Origin: Leishmania donovani
Lineage: Eukaryota; Euglenozoa; Kinetoplastea; Trypanosomatida; Trypanosomatidae
Length of the DNA stretch: 64,000 nucleotides
Assembly: GCF_000227135.1 (NCBI RefSeq)
Contig: NC_018237.1
Location: 442,149-506,148 of the forward strand
Reading direction: 5' to 3'
Shown: one piece after another, positions 18,612 through 29,552 of the stretch
Layout of the letters: each line of letters opens with the position of its first letter
Numbering within the stretch: the stretch's first letter is position 1
The notes under the pieces: model-generated
What the model saw: only the letters and a program-made list of their open reading frames with translations
Told to the model about the DNA's origin: nothing
Databases searched by the model: none
Made by a program: the position numbers and the translations under genes

Positions 18612-20390
18612 TCACCACACTGCAGGCCCTTGGCTGCCCGCCTTTTCCCGCGCCACAACGCCGAGTGCGCCGTCGACGCAACTCTCGAGGGACGCCAGGT
18701 GCGCCTCAAGGGCCGTCTTCTGTCGGCGAAGCAGGTCGAGCGCGCTCCGCTCCCGCTCCAGCGTGCCGCGTAGCTCGGCCTCGGTCCGCTCCAGAGCGAC
18801 CACCTCCTCCACACTGCGCTGCAAGTGCCGCTCCAGCCGCGGCAGTTCTCGCTGAAGCACTGTGTAGCGTTCCGCTGCACCGTTTGCGGCACTTGACCCA
18901 CCGAGACAGAAGGCCGCGGCTACCTCGCTGCTGTCATCACCTTTTTCCCCTGACAGCCGACCGTCGCGCGCGCGCCGCTTCTGATAGAGCGCTTCGTCCA
19001 CGGCCGCACAGTCTGCTGCTGCCTGTGCACGCTGCGCGTGCACTTCATCGTACTTGTCGGACACGGACTTCAAGGCTTGCCGCACCCGCTCAAGATCATC
19101 CTCTGCATCCTCACGTCTTCGCTTCGAGTCGCGGTATGCCTGTTGCGCCGCTGCGAGCGCTTCTTCAGCAGCGTGGTGATCACTGATGGCCATGTCGTAG
19201 GCTGCCTTCGCCTCGTGATAGCGAGCCTCGCTGGCGGCCAGCTCCTGACGCGCGATGGCGTCCTGGAAAGCGGCGTGCTGATGCAGTTGTTGAAGACGCT
19301 GCAGTGCCTCCTTTGTGGCTTGCTCTCGCAGCGCGGACGCATTCTGCAACGCAGCGGCGCGCTCAGCCGCTGCGCACTGCGCCCGCAACTCCGCCAGCCG
19401 GCGACGTTCGTGGGCTTCTTCCTTGGTCGCCTCCGCCACGGCCGCCTTCAGCCTTTCGAGCCGATGCTGCAGCGCCTGTTCACTTTCGGCGCGCCGCTGT
19501 AGCCGCGCTGTCGCGGCCCTGCGCTGCTCTGCGCGAGCTCTCTGCAACTCACAGTGCGAGTCTAGCAGGAGGCGGGTGCGCCGCACCACAGCATCCGCAA
19601 GACTTCGCAACGAATCGGGCGCGCTTTCCTTCGCCCCTGCATCCTCTTCCGAGTCGCAGGAACCACCCCCGTGGACAGACTCCAGCAGGGTCGCCTTTTT
19701 CTCCCGAGCCGACGCTGAGTGGGCCGCATACTCCTCAGTTTGACCGTGGTGTAGCTGATGTCGCTGGTACAACTCTGCCAAACCCCGCAGCATGTCGCGC
19801 AAAGCCTCCTTCAGCGACGCTTCCCCTTCCACGATGGCTTGCACAGCGACGGTAAGCCGCTGAAGGTGACGAGTATGCGGCGATGGGGCCTCACCCTCGC
19901 GCTGCTTACGGTGTAGTCGTAGCAGCCGCTCGCGGCCGAGACTCAGCAGCGCCCATCGACTCTCAAACACGCGCGTGTTTGCCGCCTCCAGCTCCTCGAG
20001 CTGAGCGAGGCGCTTCCGTGCTTGTTCGACGGTATAAGGGGCATCCGCAGTCGTGCGCGAGAAGTCGGAGGTGCTCGCCGATGCCTTCAGGCCTTGTGCA
20101 TGCAGCTCCCACGAGCGCTCATCGGTTCCTGGAGCCACGGGAGTGGATACTGGCGCGGCAGAGGACGACAGACGCGGCGGCCTCGGCGACATCGAGTCTT
20201 GGTCAGCGCAGGCGAGGCTAGTGCTCGAGGCACGTCGCTGCTGTCGCTGTGCTAGCAGCGCGTGTCGCCCCCACGCTAGCAGCCTTGCTAAATCCTCGCT
20301 CAGCGCCGAGGGTGCGACGGCGGATGAGGATGCAGCGACAGAGGAAGAGATGGAGTCATGGGCGGACTTGTGCGGCGGTACGTGCCACAT
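18612..20390 (-). CDS. Coiled-coil protein (592 aa)
   Basis: Long coiled-coil protein without a recognised domain. After a Ser/Ala/Pro-rich N-terminus (about 1-110), almost all the rest is heptad-like sequence rich in Ala, Glu, Gln, Arg and Leu. Examples are ARKRLAQLEELEAANTRVF, RRRLAELRAQCAAAERAAAL, DDLERVRQALKSVSDKYDEV and a C-terminal segment LERTEAELRGTLERERSA. Such proteins in trypanosomatids are often cytoskeletal or basal-body components, but nothing in the sequence fixes a location. The longest frame begins with a GTG at 20471; the first ATG (MWHVPPHKSAHD) is at 20390 and is used here. No membrane segment or signal peptide was seen. Confidence 0.8.
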   Translation of the reverse strand: MWHVPPHKSAHDSISSSVAASSSAVAPSALSEDLARLLAWGRHALLAQRQQRRASSTSLACADQDSMSPRPPRLSSSAAPVSTPVAPGTDERSWELHAQGLKASASTSDFSRTTADAPYTVEQARKRLAQLEELEAANTRVFESRWALLSLGRERLLRLHRKQREGEAPSPHTRHLQRLTVAVQAIVEGEASLKEALRDMLRGLAELYQRHQLHHGQTEEYAAHSASAREKKATLLESVHGGGSCDSEEDAGAKESAPDSLRSLADAVVRRTRLLLDSHCELQRARAEQRRAATARLQRRAESEQALQHRLERLKAAVAEATKEEAHERRRLAELRAQCAAAERAAALQNASALREQATKEALQRLQQLHQHAAFQDAIARQELAASEARYHEAKAAYDMAISDHHAAEEALAAAQQAYRDSKRRREDAEDDLERVRQALKSVSDKYDEVHAQRAQAAADCAAVDEALYQKRRARDGRLSGEKGDDSSEVAAAFCLGGSSAANGAAERYTVLQRELPRLERHLQRSVEEVVALERTEAELRGTLERERSALDLLRRQKTALEAHLASLESCVDGALGVVAREKAGSQGPAVW

Positions 20391-20486
20391 GCAAGACGAT
20401 AGAGGGTGGTGGGCTGATGCGCGGCGTACGGGTAATATGTGGGCAGAGTATTCTGCGAGTGTGTCCGGCACTCAGAGATCACGGCG

Positions 20487-20510
20487 ACACACACACACAC
20501 ACACACACAC
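20487..20510. repeat. CA dinucleotide microsatellite
   Basis: About twelve uninterrupted AC units just upstream of the coiled-coil gene. Confidence 0.9.
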
Positions 20511-22635
20511 CAATTCGTCACGCTAAGCTGACTGCCCTGCGCTCATGGGCACAACAAACAGAAAGGTCGTAGGAGGGAGGGGGTAGGGGTGGGGGGCAGA
20601 TGATGAGGTCGGGTCAATGATGAGCCACCACAGCGTGCTGCACGGTTGACGTGTACGACGGTGATGACGGTTCGCTGATGCCTGAAGCACGCATGCCCAC
20701 GTGCACAGAGAGACACTCGTTTCTGCTTGGAGTGCGGAACGAAGTGGGTGGGGCGGGAGACGGCGGTTGTGGGGGTGGGTGGTTGGAGGACGCGCAGACG
20801 TCATTGCATGCCTTCCTGCCCTGCTCCTTCCCTACCGTCTCTCTCAGAAAGAGCGAGAGAGAGGATGGTAGAATAAGAGACAAGGGCGGCGGCGGAGGCG
20901 GCCTCCATACACGAGTGACCGTCTTCTCTGCCTGCGCCGTCTTCAATGGCTCTTTCCGTCTGCGTGACCACCTCCCTCGTCCATGTGGCCTGCCGTCGCT
21001 CATCGACACTGATGCTGCACGTCTTCGCGTGGCGGTGTAGAGATGCGGATAGGTGAAGCAGGGTTGGATGGAAGAGATGGCCAAGGATGCACACACACAC
21101 ACACACACAAACAGCGCGAGGGAGCAAAAACGAGCTGGCGCGCCGTCTCTCCTGTCGAATGGACGGAGGCTTTCGGTACGCATGCGACGCTTTCAATGTT
21201 CCGTTGATCTTGATGAACGCGGGCACGAGAACGTATAAAACGATGAAGAGGGGAGCCCACCTGTAAAACAACACACGCACGCACGACATGGTCCGCCGAC
21301 GTGGCGCCGACCTCCTCATCCGCCCGGCACGCACACGTTAAGGGCCTTCTGCACAGACAAAGCAGATGGAGAGAGAGGGAGGGCGGGCGCGACGGCCGGC
21401 ACACCGGCACACACACACACACATCAACGGCTTCCGCCCAACAACAAATGAAAGACGTCGACGGCATCTGGGTAGCAACGACGCACACACGCACACGCTT
21501 AATGACAGCGAGCGCCATCATGCGTCGACAAGTTGAGAAGAAAAAAGAAGGGCATCCGGGCACGTGCGCACACAAACGCCGACGGAGAGACACCGACAGG
21601 GGGCGTCTCTGCCTGCATGCGTGCCTGGGAAACGCAGCACCGACACACATAGAACCAACAGCGATGCCTACAGCAACGAAGCGTTGGGTTAGGTGGGTGG
21701 GTGAGTGGGGATGGCGATGAGGTCCACATCCTTCGACACGTCTTCGATTCATACCCCCACTCGCCATCACCACTCCCTTCGCGCGTTCCCTCTCCTTGCC
21801 CATTCCCTTCCCTTCCCTACACCTCTGCGTAACCCAAGAGACACCTGCACAGACACAACTCTATACTCACGTCAGCGATCCAGGGAGGGGGGGGGGAGCC
21901 TCCGCCATCAGCGCAGCTGCCGCTGTTTGACAGACAACAGTGTTGAAGCACACCGACCCATGAGAAGGGGAAGCGAGGGAAGGCGAAAACAGAAGGAAGT
22001 AGAGAAGCAAACAGCCTCTAAGACGGTATAGCTGCTGACCGCGATACCCACACCCACACTTGCACCCGCACACGCACAACTACTAATACATACGCAGCGA
22101 GAAGGAAAAAAAAGCATAGGAAGATGTGGGTGGGATGCTAGGAAAGAGGTGTGAGATAGTTACGTCTACTTCATGCCACCCCCTCCCACTCACCGCCCCC
22201 CGCGCTGCAGACATATCCTCGAAGATGAGGAGAGACCAAGTGTGCTCTCCTTCCCGTTCCCGCCTTTTCGCACACCGACACCACTCACATGCAGCCACCG
22301 CCATGTGCCATCCGACCAGTCGCCGTCTTCACCGGCCCTCCTCTTCCTCTTTTCACGCGCACCTGACTAACCGGCCACGTGGAAAAGAAGAAACACGCTC
22401 CAACACGCGGAAAGGCAGGCCGACGTCTCCCTCTTGCCTGCCTGCCTGCCTCCCCCTTAAAAAACAACAAACCGCCACTGCCATCATCGTCATGAGCAGT
22501 CTCTCCTCCTCGCCTCCCTGGACGCCAAAGTCAGCCGTGCAGCACGAGAGTCTAGAGCGAGGGAAACCTCCGGCACGAGAGGGCGCATCCACCGTCGCGC
22601 AACCGCGCACGCACAAAAAAAAGAAAACCAACGGA

Positions 22636-22669
22636 ACACACACACACACAATATATATATATATATATA
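22636..22669. repeat. CA then TA microsatellite
   Basis: About seven CA units directly followed by about nine TA units. Such AT-rich melting stretches are rare in this GC-rich window. Confidence 0.9.
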
Positions 22670-23078
22670 AGCGATAAAGAAGGCACAACGCCGAAACCAT
22701 CAAGAACGTCTGCGCCCACAATACTATGCGCCGCTGCCATCCGCGGCACGATGCGCCACACGACACACCAGACAGAGACAGACAGACAGGGAGAGAGACA
22801 GAGGCAGGGAGGGTACCACGGGGCAAAACGGAAGGAAGGCGAAGCGGCTACGAGCAACACGACACGCCGGTTGCAGCCGTCGACATCGGCACGCGCACTT
22901 ACACGCCGCAGAACCGAAACGCCCCACAATACACGTAAGCTGCTCACGAACACCGCCACGTCAAAGGCGCAGTGCGAGGGCGTCAGTGAGTCGCAAGAGA
23001 GGGAGAGGGAGGGGGAGGGGAGTGCAGGATGAAGAGAAGACCAGAAAATGCTCTCCACGCCCCTCATCCGGATCCGGC

Positions 23079-25427
23079 TCACTTCCGCTCCTTGATGGCC
23101 TCCTCCATCAGCGAGACAAGCGTATCTTCCTTGAAGGTGGTGCGCAGCTGCGCGGAGAGCTTGTTGAGCACGTCTAGGCGGTTGTTCACAACATCTAGTA
23201 CTTTGCGGATGAAAGAAAAGAGGAAGCGGTGCGAGCACCCCAGACACTTCCACTGGAGGTACACCTCCACGAGCAGCGTGTCTGCCGGGCGTGCGGTGAA
23301 GATCTTGCGCAGCAGCTCCTTGTATTGGGTGCACAGGAAGTTCACGTCGTATCGAACGAACGTAAAGAAGGCCGATGCGCAGAGAAACGGGCTCTGCTTC
23401 TGCATGTCGCTCAGGGCCGGACTGGCATGGAAGTTGTCGTCATCGTAGGAGGTGCACAGTTCGTTAAAGTACGTCACCTCGGGGTCGATGGTACCGACCA
23501 GGTCCAGCACGGTCTGCTTCGGCTGCTGGTCATCGTCCGCCTCATGAACGAACATGGGCGGGGTGTAGCGCAGAAGCGCTTGCAGGACGCGAAAGCGGTC
23601 TTGAGGCTTCAGGTCCTTCAGCTGGTCCGGCTTCGTGTCGGCCTCCACGTCGCGCACCATGTTCGCAATGACCTCCATGCTCACGTGATGATCTACAAGC
23701 ATGTTGAGCACCTTTGTGTGCAGCGAGTATGGGAAGACGCTGTGGCCGTGCTTGATCAGCGACGCCCAGTGCACAAAGTACTTTGGGATGTCCGTGAATA
23801 GCTCCTCCTCCGCTGACTTCTGCACGTGTTGCAGCAGCGCCTCCTGCGCCTGCTCCGTGGTGAGAGCCCCCTTCTTCATCAAGGTCTCGAAGAGCTCACC
23901 GAGGCGGGTGCGCTCTGCCGTGTACTTGTATGTATTGATATACCGACCAAGCCACTTGGTGCAGTACACCACGACCACCTCAGGGGGGATCGAAGACATG
24001 ATGGAGACGATCTCGTCGACAGAGCTGCTCATGAAGAAGTCATCCATCACCTTGGAGAACTCCTCGTAGTCAGGGATCCGTGGCTGCGCCTCCTGGATGG
24101 GCATGGGCGCCAGCGGCATTGTGGGCAGGCTGCCGCCGCGGCCGTTGTTATTCAACAGCGTTCCCGAGCCGTTGTTGTTGGTGTTGCCCTGCGCCGCGCT
24201 GCCGCCGCCCTCGGTGCGGCGTGCGCCGGGACCGTGCAGCGGCACCCAGTTGTTGTTCATAGTCTCGAGGAAGTTCTGCAGCAGGAACTGGATACGCTTC
24301 TGCGGGTGCGAGTTGCTCAGCTCAGTGATCGTCTCACGGTAGCGCGGGAGCGGGTCCTCGTAGAAAGCGGCGTCCAGGTGAGGACCGCACACCTGCAGAA
24401 GCTCCATGAAGTGGATGAGGCTGTAGTCGGTCGGAATGTGGCGGCGATGGCCGGGGCCGTAGAGCAGCGAGTCCAGCACGGCGTGCACAACCTTCTGGCG
24501 GACCAGTCGGCTCGTGAACATCAACCCCAGGAACTGAATGTTTGCCTTCTGCTTGCCCGAGAACTGGATACGCTCCATCTCAGCGTCCTCTGGCGACATG
24601 GTGGCCATCCGCTTCTCCAGCTCCACCGCCTCTGCCCCAGAGTTCATGAACGTGGATCGGCACTGACGAAGCACCTCATTGCGGATCATGCGACCGGCCT
24701 CTTCGCGCTCGCCGATGGAGGAGATGAGGTGCGCGATGAGCTGCACGTACAGGTGCGTGTAGCAGCTATCCTCCGGCTTCGTTGACTTGTTGAAAAAGAC
24801 TTTGATGACCTCGTCGATCTCCTCCTTGGTAGACTGCCGAATGGGCAGGTCTGTTAGCTCTTTCTTCATCTTCTCTAGGTTCGATGCGGTGACCTTGCCG
24901 AGAATGCCCAGTACCTCGTTGTTGATCTTACGGTCTGTCATCACCTTCGACATGGTCGACGCGTTCTGCTCGCGGAAGAGATTATCGCGCAGGGAGTTGT
25001 TCTCCATGTCGTCCATGTTCTCCGGCATCTCCTTCCACATCGCACGCGCGTATTCCATTACTTCGCTCGGCACCGGCGCCTGGCACTTGCGCAGTTTGAT
25101 GAAGTCCTCCACGTCGTAGATGTGGTCCTCCGGGTATGACACCTCGGACGGCACGACCTCGGCGGCACCGCTACGCTCCTCCTCCGCCTCCTCCTTCGGC
25201 GGTGGGGGTGCTGGGGCGGGGGCCTGCAGCTGGGTAGGCAGCTTGGCCCGCGGCGCGCGAGGCAGACTGCTGTGGTGGTGCGGCTGCTGGGCGCCGATGC
25301 CTGTACCCGCGCCTCCAGGCTGCGCGCGGTCCAGAAAGCTAGCCGGCGCACCGGGGCGCAACGACATCCCCCGCGCCTGCTGCGCCAGCGGGGCGGATGT
25401 GATGCGGCCCGGGTAGTTCTTGTTCAT
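23079..25427 (-). CDS. EIF4G5: Translation initiation factor eIF4G, EIF4G5-like
   Basis: eIF4G-family scaffold of 782 residues that bridges an eIF4E cap-binding protein and the eIF4A helicase. A Pro/Ala/Gln-rich N-terminus (1-90) is followed by a Y-x4-F-hydrophobic segment (YDVEDFIKL, 104-112) resembling an eIF4E-binding site. The MIF4G domain runs about 167-395, from RKINNEVLGILGKVTASNLE through YTHLYVQLIAHLISS and NIQFLGLMFTSRLV. An Asn/Gly-rich linker and a second helical domain (about 450-775) follow. Trypanosomatids have several eIF4G paralogues. Length and position next to PBP1 fit EIF4G5, which in T. brucei associates with EIF4E5/EIF4E6 and G5-IP (from memory). The ATG at 25427 is chosen; an upstream in-frame ATG (MSPFAISHC) adds 18 residues. 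Confidence 0.85.
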   Translation of the reverse strand: MNKNYPGRITSAPLAQQARGMSLRPGAPASFLDRAQPGGAGTGIGAQQPHHHSSLPRAPRAKLPTQLQAPAPAPPPPKEEAEEERSGAAEVVPSEVSYPEDHIYDVEDFIKLRKCQAPVPSEVMEYARAMWKEMPENMDDMENNSLRDNLFREQNASTMSKVMTDRKINNEVLGILGKVTASNLEKMKKELTDLPIRQSTKEEIDEVIKVFFNKSTKPEDSCYTHLYVQLIAHLISSIGEREEAGRMIRNEVLRQCRSTFMNSGAEAVELEKRMATMSPEDAEMERIQFSGKQKANIQFLGLMFTSRLVRQKVVHAVLDSLLYGPGHRRHIPTDYSLIHFMELLQVCGPHLDAAFYEDPLPRYRETITELSNSHPQKRIQFLLQNFLETMNNNWVPLHGPGARRTEGGGSAAQGNTNNNGSGTLLNNNGRGGSLPTMPLAPMPIQEAQPRIPDYEEFSKVMDDFFMSSSVDEIVSIMSSIPPEVVVVYCTKWLGRYINTYKYTAERTRLGELFETLMKKGALTTEQAQEALLQHVQKSAEEELFTDIPKYFVHWASLIKHGHSVFPYSLHTKVLNMLVDHHVSMEVIANMVRDVEADTKPDQLKDLKPQDRFRVLQALLRYTPPMFVHEADDDQQPKQTVLDLVGTIDPEVTYFNELCTSYDDDNFHASPALSDMQKQSPFLCASAFFTFVRYDVNFLCTQYKELLRKIFTARPADTLLVEVYLQWKCLGCSHRFLFSFIRKVLDVVNNRLDVLNKLSAQLRTTFKEDTLVSLMEEAIKERK

Positions 25428-26830
25428 GGCGACAGTGGCGATGGCAACAGCGCGGCAGTGCGAAATCGCGAAAGGCGACACGGGGCGAAAAAACGAAGGA
25501 GAGAGCCGGATATGGCGCGCTCAGCAGTGAGGTGTGTGTGTGTCGGCAGGAGACTTGAGGAGAGCCGCTCTCGCCGTGTGCGCAGGTGCAGCCCTTTCTT
25601 CGTGTGCCTCGCTGCCAGCTTGCCCGCTGCCGTCCTCCTCCTCTGCTGGGGGCTAATGGTGACGCACGCACTCTGTATCCCGGGAAGTGCCGTGGGTATA
25701 TGTAAGACTGTGTACGGGGCGATGAATACGGAGTGGGCGTGCGCGGACGTGGAAGTGCGTCGATGCACCGTAGGCGCCGCAGCCTCCTCTCTGCGCTTCC
25801 GAATCAGGCACACAGCAGCAGCAGCAACGCCACCGAAGATGCTGTACCGCAGGGTTGAAGACAAAACAAAAACTATCAGTGAAAGGCACCACGCCACGGC
25901 ACCAGCGGCGGCAGCAGCAACAACGACGACAACGACGGGGGCGGAGTCTTCTCCCGAGCCCTTTGCCACCGTGCAAGAGGGGAGCGCGGGACGGACAGCG
26001 CAAGAGAGTGAGGGACAAGAACGGAAGAGAGGGAACCACCTTCTCAGTGGCACACAACAACGTGTGTGTGTGGGAGGGGGGGGTCAGATGCTGAGCAGAG
26101 GCTTCAACCCAGCTACAACGCACATACGCACGCGCAAGACAACCAGAGACAGAGACACACTCACAACGCGGCAAAAGGAAAACCGGCTAATAGCGACGGA
26201 GGATGCAAACAAGGCGACGCTGAATCCGAAGATATACTTCGCACCCGCGTGCGCGCACCAGAGGTACAGAGAGCGTGTGAAGGGGGCGGGTGAGAGACAG
26301 GCATGCAAGAGGGCGTAGCGGTAGAGAGAAGACGGCGAGGGGAGCACGATATGAGCGGAGATGAAGGAGGCGGGGCATTACATGCGTGCCCTCCCCCGAG
26401 TACGAGCACGAGCATGACAAGCAAGTGAAGCCGCTGCAGTGGTGGGAGATGGGAGAGAGGGGTGTGGGGGGGGGGTAGGCAAGGGGTGTTGCAGCCAAGC
26501 AGGGGAGGCAGCGCCGCATCCGCATCCGGCTGTCGAGCGACTACGCAGAGTCCTCCGGTGTGGGGTGAGTGGCGTGGCGGTGCCACCGTGAACGTTCGCG
26601 CCGTTTCTCGTTCAACTCATTGTCTTGTGAGATTCGCCGGAGTGGATGGGGGAGGGAGGGAGGGGGTGCTGAAGGAGAAGGGCGAGAGCGAGACACGCTG
26701 CTGCACGCAAGCAGCGCCGGCCCTCTCCTCCATCTGCACACCTCCCCCTCCCCATCCCGCAGCAGTAGTGGTGGTGGTGGTGGGGGAGAGGGTATGGCAT
26801 CCCTTGTTTCGGTTCAAATTGTGTACATCC
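25428..26830. other. Intergenic region, no gene seen
   Basis: Between the NDPK-like gene and EIF4G5. A polypyrimidine stretch on the transcribed strand lies at about 25477-25506, just upstream of EIF4G5. The remaining ORFs are low-complexity. Confidence 0.55.
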
Positions 26831-28342
26831 TTACTCGCTCTTCCTCTCGTCGACGTCTGCTTGTACCCCGATGGAGGAACGCACACGCACACGCATACGA
26901 GCGTGCGTGTGCGTGGAGGGCCAGCAGCCTACGTGGCCACGCAACAAGTCATCCAGCTCGCCAAGCCTCTCTTGGCGCTGCGGGTACTGTGGGGTGGCAC
27001 TCGGGCATACGGCGGGGTCGGGACCCATCGCCACGGCGGGCATCATGCTCCCATCGGCGTCGGTGGCTGCTTGCTCTGCAGGGGCCACGGCATCGATCCC
27101 CTCTGCCGCCGCAGTCGGGATAGTGGCGAACGTTGTCGCAGCCGACGCAGTGGGCCCTTGCACGCCGGTGTAGTAAGAAATGCGCTGTGCGGCTGGCACC
27201 CCGGCGCGAAGCGTGGGGAGGATTTGCGCAAAACTCAACGGGGTCGCCGGTGAGTCTTCCGTGGCTGGCGATGCCCTGGCGACCTCGTATGCTTCCCGCT
27301 CCAATGACAGCCGGGGTTTGCCGTGGGCTGTCTCGTCCGCGTACGCCCCGCCAAAGACAGCTTCTACGGCGACCCGGGCATCTGCAAGGTTGCTAGGCGT
27401 GTACACGCCCATTCGTGCTTCGTCGACACCGTAGCGAGCAGACCAGGATCCCGGTACGACGCGCCGTGCCTCGAGAGGATCCTGCGGGCCAGCCAGGCGC
27501 ACCAGTCGCTCGACAGCGTTGACGGCGCGCAAGAGCAGCACCAACACGGTGCCCCCCTGCAGGAGAGACGCTACCTGCTGCCAGACCTGCGGATCTGTAA
27601 TGAACATGTGACTATCCTTGGCAGGGGTGCAGAGCTTCGGCGATGCTGTGGCCGACGACGAGGAGAGCGCGCCGGGAAGAGAGCGCTGGTATAGTGCCGG
27701 TGTGACTGTCCCGGCTGCAGTTGTGTCCGTAATAGCAGCGCTCGCAGCTGTGTGAGCGGTGTGCTGGCTAGATAACGTCGGCTCAGAGCTCGCGCCGTCG
27801 CTACTCGTCCGTTTTCCTCGGAGAGAAAGCAGTGCAGAGAGCGATGGCCGCGGTGCCACCTCGCAAGCGCCATCCGCCCCCTTGCCAGGACTGGGGACGC
27901 GCGGGGGCCCTGATTGTTGATGCGCTCGATGCCCTTGAGCGAGGCGCATGATGCTGTCCAGCAGCTGGCCGCTCACGGCTCGCGACTCCGCCTGTTGCTG
28001 CGACTGGGGGTGCTGCCCCTGCTGGGGTTGTTGCTGAGACAGCGTCTCTGACCATAGCCGGTGCCGCGCTTCCGACAGGAACGGCTGGGATGATGTCTTG
28101 ACGGCCTCTGCCTCCGCGGCGGTGCTCGTGGAGAACTGACGCGCTGCCGCGCGCCGCCGCAGGTGCGCGTATTGTTGGGCGATGGTGAGGGCCTGATCGG
28201 GTGTCAGTACAAATCGGCGTTCTACAACGTCGACGCCAGCGTCGCGCAGCTCACGCACGATGCTGGCGTGCGCTGCCTGGCACTCGGGCATGCACACCAG
28301 GAGAGTCCACTGCGGCTCTGCCCCCTCATCCTGCGTGGTCAT
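26831..28342 (-). CDS. Degenerate NDPK-like protein with long insertion
   Basis: Protein of 503 residues carrying a nucleoside diphosphate kinase fold split in two. The first part (11-60), WTLLVCMPECQAAHASIVRE then VVERRFVLTPDQALTIAQQ, matches the NDPK start, but the usual KPD is MPE. The second part (about 240-332), LRAVNAVERLVRLAGPQDPL then SARYGVDEARMGVYTP and DARVAVEAVFGG, matches the GPTDP...ARP...RNxxHGSD region. About 180 low-complexity Ser/Gln/Ala residues separate them. The catalytic histidine motif is replaced (MGVYTPSN), so kinase activity is unlikely. Divergent NDPK domains occur in flagellar proteins. Start: a pyrimidine tract at 28456-28494 is followed by its first AG at 28405-28406, inside the upstream ATG context, so the mature mRNA would begin after that ATG and use MTTQDEGAEP at 28342. 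Confidence 0.8.
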   Translation of the reverse strand: MTTQDEGAEPQWTLLVCMPECQAAHASIVRELRDAGVDVVERRFVLTPDQALTIAQQYAHLRRRAAARQFSTSTAAEAEAVKTSSQPFLSEARHRLWSETLSQQQPQQGQHPQSQQQAESRAVSGQLLDSIMRLAQGHRAHQQSGPPRVPSPGKGADGACEVAPRPSLSALLSLRGKRTSSDGASSEPTLSSQHTAHTAASAAITDTTAAGTVTPALYQRSLPGALSSSSATASPKLCTPAKDSHMFITDPQVWQQVASLLQGGTVLVLLLRAVNAVERLVRLAGPQDPLEARRVVPGSWSARYGVDEARMGVYTPSNLADARVAVEAVFGGAYADETAHGKPRLSLEREAYEVARASPATEDSPATPLSFAQILPTLRAGVPAAQRISYYTGVQGPTASAATTFATIPTAAAEGIDAVAPAEQAATDADGSMMPAVAMGPDPAVCPSATPQYPQRQERLGELDDLLRGHVGCWPSTHTHARMRVRVRSSIGVQADVDERKSE

Positions 28343-29552
28343 TGAGCCTGTCCAGTCAGCGGATGCGCGTGCTTTTGTGTGCGCGCGGCGAGGCAACGCG
28401 TGCGCTGCCATCACCAGAAGGTGAAGGAATGCGTGATAGCGGTCACGGCAATGATAAGGGGAAGGGCAAGCGGGGAGGAGAGTGCAGGAGAGAGTAGCTC
28501 GGGCCGTTGGCAGTATGCATACACGTGAAGGGCGACAAAAAACGGAGGAGGATTATGCAGATCTGTGTTTGTATGTATGGGGTGGTGAAGGCAACACTGG
28601 GCCTGGAGGTGTCTGAAAAAGACGGGGAAGGGATATGCACCTCGCATTGCATATGACATTCGATAGCTCAAGCAGAGTGCCGTTCGTCGTCTCCGTCCCC
28701 ACATTCCGCACCATCACATCAGCGCGCCTCGCTTGCCCCATCACCGCAATAGCCGTAAAAAGAAAGAAGGCATGGACGAAGTGCGGCATGTGCGCTCCTC
28801 ACGTCTGAGCATCGCTGAGAAGCGCACAGGTGCCTGCAGAACACAACCAGATCGTGTATCTTTTTTTTTCCTTCCTGTCTTAGCACATGGAAAGGACGAA
28901 TATCAGCGGGCGTAAGATGAACACACATACCCCCGTCGAGAGCGAGATACATACGCGGACGAGCGCACACGCTCACACTGATGCCATCCCATCCGAAGAG
29001 ACAGAGACATCGTGCGGGAGCACAAGGAGTTCGAGGACAACCGCAACACATACACTTTTGTGCGCCTGTGACTCCTCTGCCTGTCCTCTGACTCTCCTCC
29101 GTTTTTCCTCCCTCGTTGTCGCCGCGTGCCTCTCGCCAGCCTGCACGCACCTCCAACCGCAGCGGTCGCCGTGGCGCGCACACACACACACACGCCCACA
29201 TGCGTCCGTGACGCTTCCTTGTAGGATTGTCTTTCGCTTTCACAGTACCGTAAAGGAGGGGCTCAGGCACCTAACGCACGCGCACACGTAGGAAGGGCAA
29301 GGGAGACCACTGGAGGAGGCGGGAGTGTGGTGGTATAACGGTGATGGCTCCAGGGATGGAGGGAGCAAGGTGACGATCGGGCGCGTATCGGGGCGCGTGT
29401 GCACGAGCGCGGTAGCCCCGCCTGTATGGGTAAGGCGCGCGCTATGCGTTGCTGCCGTGGCGCGGCGCCTCTCCGTTTCGCACCGCACCCGTCCTGCCCT
29501 CAAGACCACGACAGACGCATCCACCCGCTGTCGTTTACTTTGCCGCCCGCCT
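28343..29552. other. Intergenic region, no gene seen
   Basis: Between the four-helix membrane protein and the NDPK-like gene. It contains the predicted splice acceptor and, further right, CA/GA-rich low-complexity DNA. No credible ORF was seen. Confidence 0.5.
28405..28494 (-). promoter_or_regulatory. Predicted spliced-leader acceptor of NDPK-like gene
   Basis: On the minus strand a long pyrimidine tract (28494 to 28456) is followed, with no intervening AG, by an AG at 28406-28405. Trans-splicing usually uses the first AG after the tract. This would remove the ATG at 28411 and leave a 62-nt 5' UTR before the ATG at 28342. Confidence 0.5.

Larger units (their letters stand above)
20391..23078. 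other. Longest intergenic region (2.7 kb), no gene seen
   Basis: Between EIF4G5 and the coiled-coil gene. It holds several microsatellites (CA at about 20487-20510, 21094-21112 and 21411-21424; CA/TA at 22636-22669) and pyrimidine-rich tracts. ORFs here are dominated by Cys-Val or Thr-His runs encoded by the repeats and are not credible. In transcript sense most of it is probably the long 3' UTR of the EIF4G5 mRNA. A short gene or non-coding RNA cannot be excluded by eye. Confidence 0.55.

Noticed and set aside
18612..20471. Start of the coiled-coil gene at 20471
   Set aside because: The codon is GTG; the first in-frame ATG is at 20390.
21000..21803. Minus-strand ORF of 267 codons
   Set aside because: Contains several Cys-Val runs encoded by TG repeats; no coherent domain or compositional support.
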